A DNA stretch of 64,000 nt from Vibrio rumoiensis (GCF_002218045.2 NZ_AP018685.1:1240001-1304000), one strand, 5' to 3'; shown: positions 34,483-43,738, numbered from the stretch's first letter. The notes: generated from the letters alone by a model not told the origin. Numbers and translations are program-made.

Positions 34483-35493
34483 ATGAGCGAAAAGTTACAG
34501 AAGATTTTAGCCCGTGCAGGCAATGGCTCTCGTCGTGAACTAGAAACGATGATTCAAGCTGGCCGTGTGAGCATTAATGGGCAAGTGGCTAAACTAGGCG
34601 ACCGATTGGAAGATGAAAATGCCATCGTTCGTATTGATGGCCACAAAGTTTCAGTAAAAGATTCTGAAGACGTGATTTGCCGAGTTTTAGCTTACAACAA
34701 ACCTGAGGGTGAGCTTTGTACTCGTCATGATCCAGAAGGTCGCCGTACCGTATTTGATCGCTTACCTAAGATTAAGGGTTCGCGTTGGGTATCGGTTGGT
34801 CGTCTTGATGCCAATACTGGCGGTTTATTGTTGTTCACGACGGATGGTGAACTGGCTAACCGCCTAATGCACCCAAGTCGCCAAGTTGAGCGTGAGTATT
34901 TAGTTCGTGTCTTTGGTGAAATAAACGAAGAGATGGTTCGTAACGTAACTCGTGGTGTAGAACTTGAAGACGGCATGGCTCGTTTTGAAGATGTTGTCTA
35001 CGCTGGTGGTGAAGGCATGAACCATACATTTTACGTCATGATCACAGAAGGCCGTAACCGTGAAGTTCGTCGTTTGTGGGAATCACAAGGCGTAACGGTT
35101 AGCCGCCTTAAACGTGTTCGTTATGGTGATATCTTCTTAGAAAAAGCACTACCACGCGGTGGCTGGGTAGAGCTTGAGCTTAAAGAAGTGAACTACTTAC
35201 GTGAAATGGTTGAGCTAAAACCAGAAAAAGAAACCTTAATTGACCCAGATAAACATTCGCGTAAACGTGATCGTTCTCGTGGTCAGAAAATTCGTCGCGC
35301 AGTTAAGCGCCACGAAGAACGTTCAACGACACCTAAAGGTCGTGGGCGTAGTGCTTCTCGCGGTAATGTTGCGACAAAAGGCACAACAACAAACAAAGTG
35401 AATAATGGTGAAGCGGTAGGTGGACGTCAAGGTAAGCAGACGAATCGTCGCAAGCCATCTTCTACGGCAGGTAAGCCTAGAACTCGTCAATAA
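34483..35493 (+). CDS. rluB: 23S rRNA pseudouridine(2605) synthase RluB
   Basis: RluB modifies U2605 of 23S rRNA. The 336-aa protein has an N-terminal S4 RNA-binding domain (EKLQKILARAGNGSRRELETMI) and the RsuA-family catalytic motif GRLDANTGGLLLFT with the catalytic Asp. EGRNREVRRLWESQG and a long basic Arg/Lys/Gly tail (after about residue 250) follow. It fits enteric RluB in domain order. A strong terminator follows. Confidence 0.94.
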   Translation: MSEKLQKILARAGNGSRRELETMIQAGRVSINGQVAKLGDRLEDENAIVRIDGHKVSVKDSEDVICRVLAYNKPEGELCTRHDPEGRRTVFDRLPKIKGSRWVSVGRLDANTGGLLLFTTDGELANRLMHPSRQVEREYLVRVFGEINEEMVRNVTRGVELEDGMARFEDVVYAGGEGMNHTFYVMITEGRNREVRRLWESQGVTVSRLKRVRYGDIFLEKALPRGGWVELELKEVNYLREMVELKPEKETLIDPDKHSRKRDRSRGQKIRRAVKRHEERSTTPKGRGRSASRGNVATKGTTTNKVNNGEAVGGRQGKQTNRRKPSSTAGKPRTRQ

Positions 35494-35520
35494 TCATTAT
35501 TGAGTTTTGAGATAAAAAAC

Positions 35521-35560
35521 AAAAAGCCCCATCAAGTTGAACTTGGTGGGGCTTTTATTT
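35521..35560. terminator. Bidirectional terminator between rluB and yciU
   Basis: AAAAGCCCCATCAAGT, loop TGA, ACTTGGTGGGGCTTTT: a long stem with A- and T-runs on both sides. Confidence 0.93.
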
Positions 35561-35587
35561 GACCAGATTCACTACGTTGTTACGACG

Positions 35588-35908
35588 TTAATCTCGTTTC
35601 CATAAAATATGACAAAACTTGTTATCTGGATCTCGGCTAATCAGCATGCGAGCAAACACATCATCCAAAGCATCATCAGCTTCATTGACTAATCCAACTT
35701 TCACTTCAGCATAAGTCTCTTTATCGACATCAAAACCAACGTGCTGCCCCCAGTCATCACCAGTCTCAACGACTTCAGCCGCACCTCGGTCTTCAAATTG
35801 CATTGTGAATAAGATGACATCTGCTGCTTCTAGGTTGTCGGGTGCCATTTCCAAAAAAATGTCATAGCCCACTTCGATTACATCATCGTAAGAGATTAAA
35901 TCCGTCAT
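35588..35908 (-). CDS. yciU: DNA-mimic protein YciU/HI1450 family (DUF440)
   Basis: This 106-aa, strongly acidic protein belongs to the HI1450 family. The H. influenzae structure mimics double-stranded DNA and binds HU-like protein. The family sequence is evident: YDIFLEMAPDNLEAADVILF, QFEDRGAAEVVETGDDW, VGLVNEADD and FARMLISRDPDNKFCHILWK. The role as a DNA mimic comes from the homologue, not from this sequence. Confidence 0.92.
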   Translation of the reverse strand: MTDLISYDDVIEVGYDIFLEMAPDNLEAADVILFTMQFEDRGAAEVVETGDDWGQHVGFDVDKETYAEVKVGLVNEADDALDDVFARMLISRDPDNKFCHILWKRD

Positions 35909-36001
35909 TGTTACCTTAATTTATTTGGTTGGTGTACTTGATAAAAATTAAAAAAGCGATCAATCAAGTAGGATTAACCGCTTTAATTATTTATGAAATG
36001 A

Positions 36002-36571
36002 TTAGTCTGCGCGGCCCATGAACTTACGCTCGGCCGTGTTGATTTTGATTTTTTCGCCGTTTGAGATGTATTCCGGTACTTGCACCACAAGACCTGTTGT
36101 TAATGTTGCAGGTTTTGTACGAGCACTCGCTGATGCACCTTTAATCGAAGGTGACGTTTCTGCAATTTCAAGTTCAACACTTGAAGGAAGCTCAACAGCA
36201 ACTGGTTTTTCATTAACGATAACAACGCTTAGACCTTGAGTCTCTTCGTTGAAGAATAATGCTTCGTCTTCAATGGCCGTTTTATTGAAGTGATACGGTG
36301 TGTAATCTTCATTGTCCATGAAGACATACTCATCACCATCGATATACGAGAACATGACGCTATGACGGCTAAAGTCAGCAAGCGTTAGAATCTCATCGGC
36401 TTTGAAGCTTTCATCCGATTTTGCACCAGTTGCTACATCGTACATACGCATGCGGTAAAGGCTTGCACCAGCACGACCACTTGGTGTTAACTTGCTGATT
36501 TCACGTACTGAGAATACTCGACCGTTAAGTTCAACAACGGCATTTTTTTTAATTTCACTAGCTTTAGGCAT
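36002..36571 (-). CDS. efpL: Elongation factor P-like protein EfpL (YeiP)
   Basis: EfpL is a paralogue of EF-P that helps ribosomes through difficult nascent-chain sequences. The 189-aa protein begins MPKASEIKKNAVVELNGRVF. It has the KOW-like domain I with LTPSGRAGASLYRMRMYD (loop with SGRAGAS in place of the modified-lysine loop), an OB domain and a C-terminal OB domain ending VPEYISNGEKIKINTAERKFMGRA. I chose the ATG ending at 36571; an upstream in-frame start gives ten non-family residues. Confidence 0.93.
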   Translation of the reverse strand: MPKASEIKKNAVVELNGRVFSVREISKLTPSGRAGASLYRMRMYDVATGAKSDESFKADEILTLADFSRHSVMFSYIDGDEYVFMDNEDYTPYHFNKTAIEDEALFFNEETQGLSVVIVNEKPVAVELPSSVELEIAETSPSIKGASASARTKPATLTTGLVVQVPEYISNGEKIKINTAERKFMGRAD

Positions 36572-36686
36572 GATTTTTCCTGAGTTAAATCTAAGAAGCA
36601 CAGAGGCTCTTTGTGTTTGAAAGTATATTTGAGCAAGAAAATATCACGATATGAACCTAACACCAAAAATAATTATTCGTTTAGGT

Positions 36687-36813
36687 TATACCCAAAGTAA
36701 TTGGAGTTGCAACAAGGCGACAAGTGAATGAAGCCCCATGAGTTTAGCTTGTCTAAATGATTGGATGAATGAGCGTTGTCAACAAAGCAGCAGCTTCAAG
36801 TACGAAGGGTATA
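36687..36813. repeat. Dispersed inverted-repeat element (TATACCC...GGGTATA), copy 1
   Basis: This 127-bp element is bounded by TATACCC and GGGTATA and lies between efpL and polB, touching the polB stop codon. Its ends match those of the element at 54737-54899. From memory, sequences starting TATACCCAAGT with an internal fold are common between Vibrio genes. No ORF is inside. It is probably a small non-autonomous palindromic repeat and may act as a 3'-end structure for polB. Confidence 0.75.
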
Positions 36814-39219
36814 TTAAAATAGACCAATTTGCGGTGCGATAATCGATTCAAAGTCTAGTCCGATAAAAGGCAAAATCGCATCCGCAACGGGCTTTATCTG
36901 TTTATCGATATAGTGTTGATAATCGATTGGGCTTTCTAGGTAATCTTTAGGTTCAGGGCCATTGAGTGTGAACAGGTATTCAATTCGGCCTTTATTTTGA
37001 TATTGAAGAGGGCGACCTAAACGTGCATTTTTGTCATCGGCTAATCGTGCTGCACGTACTTGCGGTGGAATGTTTTTTTGATACTCACTTAACTTACGAC
37101 GTAAACGCTTTTGATAAACAAGATCGTCGTCATAATGTCCATTTTGAGTATCTTCGACGTACTGGCGAATAAACGTTTGTGGATCTTCATCATGAAAGAT
37201 CATCGAATACAGTTTGTGTTGAAAATGATGAGAAAGAGGGGTCCAGTCGGTACGCGCACTTTCAAGGCCTTTAAAGACCATTTTTTCTTTTCCATCGGTA
37301 TTAATCAGGCCGCAATAGCGTTTTTTTGATCCGGTTTCTGAGCCTCGAATAGTCGGCATTAAAAAGCGTTGATAATGGGTTTCGTATTCAAGCTCTAAGG
37401 CAGATTTCAGGTTATATTCATCTTTAATATGCTGTTGCCACCATAGGTTAATTTCTTCAATCAGCTTTTGGCCAATTTGATCGGCTTGTTGTTGGCTGTG
37501 AGGTTCGATTAAAGAGACAAACAAAGAGTCAGTGTCACCATAAATCACTTGGTAACCTTTACCTTCGATTAATACTCGTGTTTGCTTCATAATTTCATGC
37601 CCACGCATGGTAATCGAGGACGCTAACCTTGTGTCAAAGAAGCGACAACCAGAAGAACCCAACACGCCGTAAAATGAATTCATGATGATCTTGATGGCTT
37701 GCGAAAAGGCAGCTTCATTATTTTTCTTTGCAATATCACGAGCAGCCCACAATTCTTCAATCATGTTGGGTAAGAAATGTTTGGTACGGTGAAATTGCCC
37801 GCCACGAAACCCTGCAACCGCTTGATGTTCATCTTTGCCAATATCAAGCTTCAAGCCTTCGACTAATCCCATGGGATCAATCAAAAAGGTGCGGATAATC
37901 GAAGGGTAGAGTGATTTGAAATCGAGTACTAACACCGAGTGGTAGAGCCCTGGGTCGGAATCCATGACATAACCACCTGGGCTGGCAAACCAGTTTTCTG
38001 AATGAAGATTAGGGGCGATATATCCAGCTCGATGCAATTGCGGTAAATACAAATTGGTAAAGGCCGCAACTGAACCACCAATACGATCGAGTTCGACGCC
38101 GGTTAATCGAGAGCGTTCAATCGCAAATTGCAGCAAATGTGTTTTTTCAAAAATGCGGGTGACTAAACGGCAATCTTGCAAATTGTAGGTTGCGAGCGAC
38201 CGTTTATCTTCTCTAAATTGGCGATTAATTTCATCCATACGATTAAATGGGTCATGGATAATTTTACCTTCGCCGAGTAAGCTTTGAGCGACGGACTCTA
38301 ACGCCCAGGAGTTAAAATGGTAGGTTGCTGTTTTGAGAGTGTCGATACCATCAAGTACCACTCGACCGGGAATGGAAACAAAGCCTTGCTGAGTGTTATT
38401 CGATTGTCGGAAATACAGTTTTTGTTGTGCTCTTCCTAGCTTCAGCGGCAATTTATGCCACTCGGCTCGTTTAGCTAACAGTCGAAAATCGAAGTCGATG
38501 ACATTCCATCCAATAATAATATCGGGGTCAAATTGCTCAAACCAAGCGATTAATGCGATTAGCAGGGCGTATTCGTTCTCCACCCATTGAATATGAAGAC
38601 CAGTTTCACCGTGTTGTGGATCGCCAATCATAATGACTCGACTGTCCATGTGAGAGTCGAGACCTACCGAGTACAAAATACCTTTCTCTGAACATTCAAT
38701 ATCTAAAGAAACAACGCTAAGATTTGGTTGATAATCAGCGGCTTTACAGCGAGCTTGAGTGACTTTCTGGTAATGTTTTTGTTGTGAAAATTGGCCGGTA
38801 AATTGAATGCCACCGCGAATAAACCGTTCCATTAAGTAACGATCAGTTAGGCGGATATCGTCTTCAAAATGATCTATATCTGCTTGAGTTAATAGGTTTC
38901 TTGCTTGGTTGGCGAGTTGAATGGTCGAGAAATAACAAGCGCACACTAGCTCTTGGTTAAAAGTCTTAAGGGGAAGGGATTGGATCTCAAATGTGATGTT
39001 GTGCTTTTTTAACGTGTTGCTGGTTTCTTGTTGCTGCTCTTGTCGAACAAAAAAGACACTGCGTTCAGCAGCAATCAATAACTGAGTCGGGCCGTTATCT
39101 GTAGCAACCCAAATTTCTATTTGTGTAAGAGATCCAGACTGATGCAAATCACGAGCTTGGCGTGTTAGCACAAAGCCTTGCTCTATCTGAGATATATTCG
39201 GTGCTGTAGAACAATTCAA
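36814..39219 (-). CDS. polB: DNA polymerase II
   Basis: This family B translesion and repair polymerase has 801 aa (E. coli 783 aa). The 3'-5' exonuclease motifs are intact: SLDIEC, NVIDFDFRLL and YNLQDCRLV. The polymerase motifs A, B and C are DFKSLYPSIIRTF, KIIMNSFYGVLGS and YGDTDSLFVS. In E. coli it is SOS-induced. I found no convincing CTG-N10-CAG LexA box in the upstream region, so SOS control here is unproven. Confidence 0.95.
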   Translation of the reverse strand: MNCSTAPNISQIEQGFVLTRQARDLHQSGSLTQIEIWVATDNGPTQLLIAAERSVFFVRQEQQQETSNTLKKHNITFEIQSLPLKTFNQELVCACYFSTIQLANQARNLLTQADIDHFEDDIRLTDRYLMERFIRGGIQFTGQFSQQKHYQKVTQARCKAADYQPNLSVVSLDIECSEKGILYSVGLDSHMDSRVIMIGDPQHGETGLHIQWVENEYALLIALIAWFEQFDPDIIIGWNVIDFDFRLLAKRAEWHKLPLKLGRAQQKLYFRQSNNTQQGFVSIPGRVVLDGIDTLKTATYHFNSWALESVAQSLLGEGKIIHDPFNRMDEINRQFREDKRSLATYNLQDCRLVTRIFEKTHLLQFAIERSRLTGVELDRIGGSVAAFTNLYLPQLHRAGYIAPNLHSENWFASPGGYVMDSDPGLYHSVLVLDFKSLYPSIIRTFLIDPMGLVEGLKLDIGKDEHQAVAGFRGGQFHRTKHFLPNMIEELWAARDIAKKNNEAAFSQAIKIIMNSFYGVLGSSGCRFFDTRLASSITMRGHEIMKQTRVLIEGKGYQVIYGDTDSLFVSLIEPHSQQQADQIGQKLIEEINLWWQQHIKDEYNLKSALELEYETHYQRFLMPTIRGSETGSKKRYCGLINTDGKEKMVFKGLESARTDWTPLSHHFQHKLYSMIFHDEDPQTFIRQYVEDTQNGHYDDDLVYQKRLRRKLSEYQKNIPPQVRAARLADDKNARLGRPLQYQNKGRIEYLFTLNGPEPKDYLESPIDYQHYIDKQIKPVADAILPFIGLDFESIIAPQIGLF

Positions 39220-39588
39220 GCGAGAGCCAATCCTAATCGATGAAGTGGTCGTATGATAACAAATGCTTATTAATGATGTTGAGTTTTCACTTTTATATTC
39301 TTTTCGCTATCTGAGTATAAAAATGTTGTTTTTATACTAAATTCGAACTTGCATTATTAACCAAACCATTAATAATGCTTAAGTAATTGTTTGATTTTGT
39401 AGAGCTTACTTCAAGTACCCTTATACAATTACCCTTCATGGCAGGTTACATCTATCATGGATTGGTCACAAAATAGTGCTAATTCTGAGATTAACAGTCA
39501 TTTTGTGATGGTAAATAAGTTAGAATGTAGTGACCAGCGGCTAATAATCTCGTTGGTCTAGCGATAATCCAAGTGTGGAGATACAAGA
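39220..39588. other. Divergent intergenic region between polB and uvrY
   Basis: This 369-bp region must contain both promoters. It holds a perfect 10-bp inverted repeat at 39314-39338. A 34-codon open frame at 39457-39561 (plus strand, beginning MDWSQNSANS) has only a weak ribosome-binding site and no recognised homologue; I do not call it a gene. Confidence 0.5.
39314..39338. repeat. Perfect inverted repeat upstream of polB
   Basis: AGTATAAAAA, 5-nt loop TGTTG, TTTTTATACT. It is all A-T rich with no following T-run, so it is more likely a protein-binding or cruciform site than a terminator. It is 95 bp upstream of polB. Confidence 0.6.
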
Positions 39589-40233
39589 GTGATAAATGTT
39601 TTCCTTGTAGATGATCACGAACTGGTTCGCACAGGGATTCGACGTATAATTGAAGACGTCCGTGGAATGAAAGTAGTAGGGGAAGCTGACAGTGGTGAGA
39701 ATTCTGTAAAATGGTGCCGTGCTAATCACGCGGACGTTATTTTAATGGATATGAATATGCCAGGCATTGGTGGCCTTGAAGCGACCAAGAAAATTTTACG
39801 TTTCAATCCTGACATCAAAATCATTGTTCTAACAATACATACTGAAAACCCATTTCCAACCAAAGTCATGCAAGCGGGTGCTGCTGGTTACCTAACCAAA
39901 GGTGCTGCGCCAGATGAAATGGTTAATGCGATTAGAATGGTCAACAGCGGTCAGCGTTATATTTCCCCGGAAATAGCGCAACAGATGGCATTGAGCCAGT
40001 TTTCAGCACCTTCTGATAACCCATTTAAAGAACTATCTGAACGTGAACTGCAGATCATGATGATGATCACCAAAGGTCAAAAAGTGACGGATATTTCTGA
40101 GCAACTTAACCTTAGCCCTAAAACCGTCAATAGCTATCGCTACCGATTGTTTAGTAAGTTAAATATTAATGGTGATGTTGAGTTAACGCATCTCGCAATC
40201 CGTTACGGCATGATAAATACAGAGACGTTGTAG
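39589..40233 (+). CDS. uvrY: Response regulator UvrY (VarA/GacA)
   Basis: This 214-aa NarL-family regulator pairs with hybrid kinase BarA/VarS. It activates the Csr small RNAs that relieve CsrA repression, affecting carbon use, motility and virulence. The receiver domain has the phosphoacceptor Asp in VILMDMNMPGIGG and the Lys in YLTKGAAPDE. The C-terminal LuxR-type HTH is LSERELQIMMMITKGQKVTDISEQLNLSPKTVNSYRYRL. It overlaps the uvrC start by one base. The uvrY-uvrC-pgsA order is conserved. Confidence 0.95.
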   Translation: MINVFLVDDHELVRTGIRRIIEDVRGMKVVGEADSGENSVKWCRANHADVILMDMNMPGIGGLEATKKILRFNPDIKIIVLTIHTENPFPTKVMQAGAAGYLTKGAAPDEMVNAIRMVNSGQRYISPEIAQQMALSQFSAPSDNPFKELSERELQIMMMITKGQKVTDISEQLNLSPKTVNSYRYRLFSKLNINGDVELTHLAIRYGMINTETL

Positions 40234-42080
40234 TGCCAGACCCGTTTGATTCTGCTTCTTTTCTATCGACAGTTTCTGATCAGCCCGGTGTTTATCGAAT
40301 GTATAACGCCGAGGCTGACGTTATTTATGTTGGTAAAGCCAAGAATTTATTCAAACGTCTTTCCAGTTATTTTCGTAAAAATCTAGATAACGAAAAAACT
40401 AAGGCTCTTGTTAGCCATATTGCCAAAATTGATGTCACGGTAACGCATACTGAAACCGAGGCACTAATTTTAGAGCACAACTACATTAAGCAATACCTTC
40501 CTAAATATAATGTGCTGTTAAGAGATGATAAGTCTTATCCTTATATTCTCATCACAAAGCACAAACATCCTCGTCTTGCCTACCATCGTGGCGCGAAGAA
40601 AAGGAAAGGGGAGTACTTTGGTCCTTATCCGGATGCGGGCGCAGTGCGAGAAACGCTACACCTCTTGCAAAAAATTATTCCGGTTCGCCAATGTGAAGAT
40701 AGTATTTACGCGAATCGAACGAGACCGTGCTTGATGTATCAAATTGAGCGTTGTTCAGGCCCATGTGTTAAAGGTCTAATTAGTGATGAAGAGTATGCAG
40801 AAAGTGTCAACTATGTTCGCTTATTCTTACAAGGTAAAGATGATCTGGTTCTCAATGCCTTAATTCAAAAAATGGATGAGGCGAGTCAAGCATTGGCGTT
40901 TGAAAAAGCCGCCAAATATCGCGATCAAATTCAGGCTATTCGTCGTGTGCAAGAGCAGCAGTCAGTATCAAATGATAGTGCTGAAGATATGGACGTGATT
41001 GGCTTTGCTAAAGAAAATGGCCTTGCTTGTGTACATATCTTAATGATTCGACAAGGTAAGGTGCTGGGAAGTCGTAGCCATTTTCCTAAAATCCCTAATA
41101 ATACTGATGATCACGAAGTGTTTTCGAGCTTTTTGAATCAGTATTATCTTAGCCATAACGAAGCATCGACCATACCAACTCGTATTACCTATAACGCAGA
41201 TCTGTTTGATGATGAAAGTCCATTACAAGCGGCATTGACAGAAATCGCCGGTCGTAAAGTAACGTTTCATGTTAGCCCTAGAGGGATCCGAGGCCGTTAT
41301 CTTAATTTGGCCAACACCAATGCTCGCAGTGCGTTAACGTCGAAGATTAGTCATAAAATGACAGTGAATCAGCGGGTTAAAGAACTAGAAACCGAGTTTG
41401 GTATGGAACGCATTGAGCGCATGGAATGTTTCGATATCAGCCATACGATGGGAGAAAGTACGATTGCTTCTTGTGTGGTGTTTAATCGTGAAGGCCCGGT
41501 TAAACAAGAGTACCGTCGTTATAATATTGAAGGTATTACTGGGGGCGATGATTATGCTGCAATGGGACAGGTGTTGGAACGTCGCTATTCAAAGCAACAG
41601 TATACTGATGAAATCTATGCAGAAAAAATACCGGATGTTATTTTTATTGACGGAGGTAAAGGACAACTTAACCGCGCTTATGAGATAATCCAAAAACATT
41701 GGCAGGATTGGCCTAAAAAACCAGAATTAATTGGTATCGCCAAAGGGGTCACCAGAAAACCTGGTTTAGAAACCTTAATTAAAGTCACAGGTGAAGAGTT
41801 TAATTTACCAAGTGACGCACCTGCATTACATTTGATCCAACATATTCGCGATGAAAGCCATAATCATGCAATTAGTGGGCACAGAGCGAAAAGAGCAAAG
41901 ACAAGAAGAACGAGTACTTTAGAAGGTATTGAAGGCGTTGGCCCAAAACGCCGTCAAGCATTATTGAAATATATGGGTGGTATACAAGAATTAAAACGAG
42001 CAACTGTAGAAGAAATAGCCAAAGTCCCTGGGATCAGTAAATCTTTGGCAGAAATCATTCATGAAGCATTGAAACCCTGA
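40233..42080 (+). CDS. uvrC: Excinuclease ABC subunit C
   Basis: UvrC makes both incisions in nucleotide-excision repair. The 615-aa protein has the N-terminal GIY-YIG nuclease (GVYRMYNAEADVIYVGKAKNL) and a cysteine cluster RPCLMYQIERCSGPC. The UVR motif follows (near ALAFEKAAKYRDQIQAIRRV), then the RNase-H-like 5' nuclease (FDISHTMGESTIASCVVF, VIFIDGGKGQLNRA) and C-terminal tandem HhH (LEGIEGVGPKRRQALLKYMGG, VPGISKSLAEII). It starts at a GTG whose G is the last base of the uvrY stop. Confidence 0.96.
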   Translation: MPDPFDSASFLSTVSDQPGVYRMYNAEADVIYVGKAKNLFKRLSSYFRKNLDNEKTKALVSHIAKIDVTVTHTETEALILEHNYIKQYLPKYNVLLRDDKSYPYILITKHKHPRLAYHRGAKKRKGEYFGPYPDAGAVRETLHLLQKIIPVRQCEDSIYANRTRPCLMYQIERCSGPCVKGLISDEEYAESVNYVRLFLQGKDDLVLNALIQKMDEASQALAFEKAAKYRDQIQAIRRVQEQQSVSNDSAEDMDVIGFAKENGLACVHILMIRQGKVLGSRSHFPKIPNNTDDHEVFSSFLNQYYLSHNEASTIPTRITYNADLFDDESPLQAALTEIAGRKVTFHVSPRGIRGRYLNLANTNARSALTSKISHKMTVNQRVKELETEFGMERIERMECFDISHTMGESTIASCVVFNREGPVKQEYRRYNIEGITGGDDYAAMGQVLERRYSKQQYTDEIYAEKIPDVIFIDGGKGQLNRAYEIIQKHWQDWPKKPELIGIAKGVTRKPGLETLIKVTGEEFNLPSDAPALHLIQHIRDESHNHAISGHRAKRAKTRRTSTLEGIEGVGPKRRQALLKYMGGIQELKRATVEEIAKVPGISKSLAEIIHEALKP

Positions 42081-42125
42081 CCGTTTTAACGCAACATTAA
42101 GCCGCACTCTCCAAGAGACGTAATT

Positions 42126-42683
42126 ATGCGATTTACAATACCAAACATTTTAACTTTACTTCGGCTTGCGTTAATACCTGTTTTCGTTGCCGTTTTCTAT
42201 CTGCCTTATTCATGGGCTCCGTTTGCTGCTGCAATGGTGTTTTGGGTCGCAGGGTTTACCGATTGGCTCGATGGGGTGTTGGCGAGGAAATTAGGCCAAA
42301 CGTCTCGTTTTGGTGCTTTTTTAGATCCGGTCGCTGATAAAGTAATGGTCGCCGCGGCACTGATTTTAATCACTGAACATTATCACACCATTTGGATTAC
42401 TATTCCGGCTGCGACCATGATTGCTCGCGAAATCATCATTTCAGCATTGCGTGAATGGATGGCTGAAATTGGTAAACGAGCAAGTGTCGCTGTTTCTTGG
42501 ATTGGTAAGTGGAAAACATTGTCACAAATGTTTGCGCTTTGGGTATTAATTTGGCGTTATGACGATTGGATGGTATGGCTAGGTTACGTTGCTTTATATG
42601 TTGCAACCGCTCTAACGTATTGGTCTATGTATCAATATTTAAAAGCTGCGAAAGGTGACTTGCTTGCCGGTGAGAATAATTAA
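42126..42683 (+). CDS. pgsA: CDP-diacylglycerol--glycerol-3-phosphate 3-phosphatidyltransferase
   Basis: PgsA makes phosphatidylglycerophosphate, the committed step to phosphatidylglycerol and cardiolipin, in the inner membrane. The 185-aa protein starts MRFTIPNILTLLRLALIPVF. It has the CDP-alcohol phosphotransferase motif DWLDGVLARKLGQTSRFGAFLDPVADK (D-G-AR-G-D-D) and further membrane helices. It follows uvrC by 45 nt and ends the operon. Its product is the substrate for ClsA encoded elsewhere in this window. Confidence 0.96.
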   Translation: MRFTIPNILTLLRLALIPVFVAVFYLPYSWAPFAAAMVFWVAGFTDWLDGVLARKLGQTSRFGAFLDPVADKVMVAAALILITEHYHTIWITIPAATMIAREIIISALREWMAEIGKRASVAVSWIGKWKTLSQMFALWVLIWRYDDWMVWLGYVALYVATALTYWSMYQYLKAAKGDLLAGENN

Positions 42684-42699
42684 TTTTATTTATTGAATA

Positions 42700-42735
42700 A
42701 CGAAAGCCTCGCATACTCTGCGGGGCTTTCTTTAT
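42700..42735. terminator. Bidirectional terminator after pgsA
   Basis: GAAAGCCTCGCA, 5-nt loop, TGCGGGGCTTTC with one wobble, followed by TTTAT. It lies between convergent genes. Confidence 0.85.
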
Positions 42736-42755
42736 CTGGCGGGTTTAAACTTAAA

Positions 42756-43229
42756 CTAGCTATAGAAACGAATGCCTTTTTGTAGGCAAGCCCAGATCTG
42801 CTTATTTTGCACTGGGAATTCATCTGTAGAGCTTAAGGCTAAACGTGCGGATTCGTTTGTACTGACTGCCATAATCGCTTTTCGATCAGCATTAAGCATT
42901 GCACCATTACCAAGTGCTTTGGCTAAAAAGTCAAAAACCATTTTAGGTTCTGCTCTCGGATCGAAAAGACTGCCGATAAAGTGGCTGCTTGAATGGTTAA
43001 ACAAACGGCCCGCTAGTCCTTTATATTTATAAGCAATCTGCAAAGCTAAGGCTGGATTACTCGCTTGTTCGGTATGTAAATGTGGTTGTTTATCGGTAAT
43101 TCCAGTTTCGATGACTTTTTTCTGCTTTGGGCATAAATAGATCGCCTGATTGTTAAAACTACAAATTGCAAACGTAGACTTCAATGCCTCATACTGAAAC
43201 CAAACAATATTTCCCGGTTGAAATGACAT
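42756..43229 (-). CDS. Hypothetical protein
   Basis: I do not recognise this 157-aa protein. It starts MSFQPGNIVWFQYEALKSTF, with a beta-rich N-terminal third that recalls SH3-like or PilZ-size barrels, and ends IWACLQKGIRFYS. It has no signal peptide, membrane segment or catalytic motif; four Cys residues are scattered. I chose the ATG ending at 43229 because GAGGTG precedes it; another ATG four codons upstream is less well placed. It is convergent with pgsA and alone on the minus strand. Codon use matches the neighbours. Confidence 0.7.
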   Translation of the reverse strand: MSFQPGNIVWFQYEALKSTFAICSFNNQAIYLCPKQKKVIETGITDKQPHLHTEQASNPALALQIAYKYKGLAGRLFNHSSSHFIGSLFDPRAEPKMVFDFLAKALGNGAMLNADRKAIMAVSTNESARLALSSTDEFPVQNKQIWACLQKGIRFYS

Positions 43230-43569
43230 TGTACACCTCATAAAACAATGTTAATAAATGACAGCATGTATCGAATAAGATGGCTCTTCAATAAAACATA
43301 GTGGCTAGCATTGTCTTTTGATGGGCTTCTCACGGAATTTGAAGTGGTTATGAAATTATTCAATCCATTTTCATGGATAAATTTTGCTAAAATTATCGGC
43401 AAAGTTAGCCTGTAAAATGTGCGATATATCGGTTTTTGACTGCAAAATAGACAAACGATTTAAAAATTGAAAAATAGTGTTGACGTGCTTGGCTGAATCC
43501 GTAAAATGCCATCCCGTACTCAAGAGGAACGCAACATAATTCGAAAGAGTTAAGTTCTTCTCAAGGTAA
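43230..43569. other. Region upstream of the tRNA cluster
   Basis: No gene is seen in this 340-bp stretch. It holds the promoter of the minus-strand hypothetical gene and, at 43480-43507, a strong tRNA promoter. Confidence 0.5.
43480..43507 (+). promoter_or_regulatory. tRNA cluster promoter
   Basis: TTGACG (43480-43485), 16-bp spacer, TAAAAT (43502-43507), followed by the GC-rich discriminator GCCATCCCG, typical of stringently controlled stable-RNA promoters. It lies about 60 nt upstream of tRNA-Cys. Confidence 0.82.
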
Positions 43570-43643
43570 GGCGCCTTGGCAGAGTGGCTATGCAGCGGAT
43601 TGCAAATCCGTGGACCTCGGTTCGACTCCGGGAGGCGCCTCCA
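43570..43643 (+). tRNA. tRNA-Cys (GCA)
   Basis: The 74-nt cloverleaf has acceptor GGCGCCT/AGGCGCC, anticodon loop TTGCAAA with GCA, T-loop TTCGACT, and encoded TCCA at the end. It is the first gene of the cluster. Confidence 0.97.
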
Positions 43644-43662
43644 TTATCTTGATTGAGACAAA

Positions 43663-43738
43663 GCGACACTAGCTCAGCTGGTAGAGCGCAACCTTGCCAA
43701 GGTTGAGGTCACGAGTTCGAACCTCGTGTGTCGCTCCA
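43663..43738 (+). tRNA. tRNA-Gly (GCC), copy 1
   Basis: The 76-nt gene has acceptor GCGACAC/GTGTCGC, anticodon stem CAACC/GGTTG with loop TTGCCAA, T-stem ACGAG/CTCGT with loop TTCGAAC, and encoded TCCA. It is identical to the copy at 43940. Confidence 0.97.

Noticed and set aside
39457..39561. 34-codon frame upstream of uvrY
   Set aside because: It has a weak ribosome-binding site, no recognised family, and lies in a promoter region.
39220..39588. LexA box for polB
   Set aside because: No CTG-N10-CAG with a suitable AT core was found on either strand.
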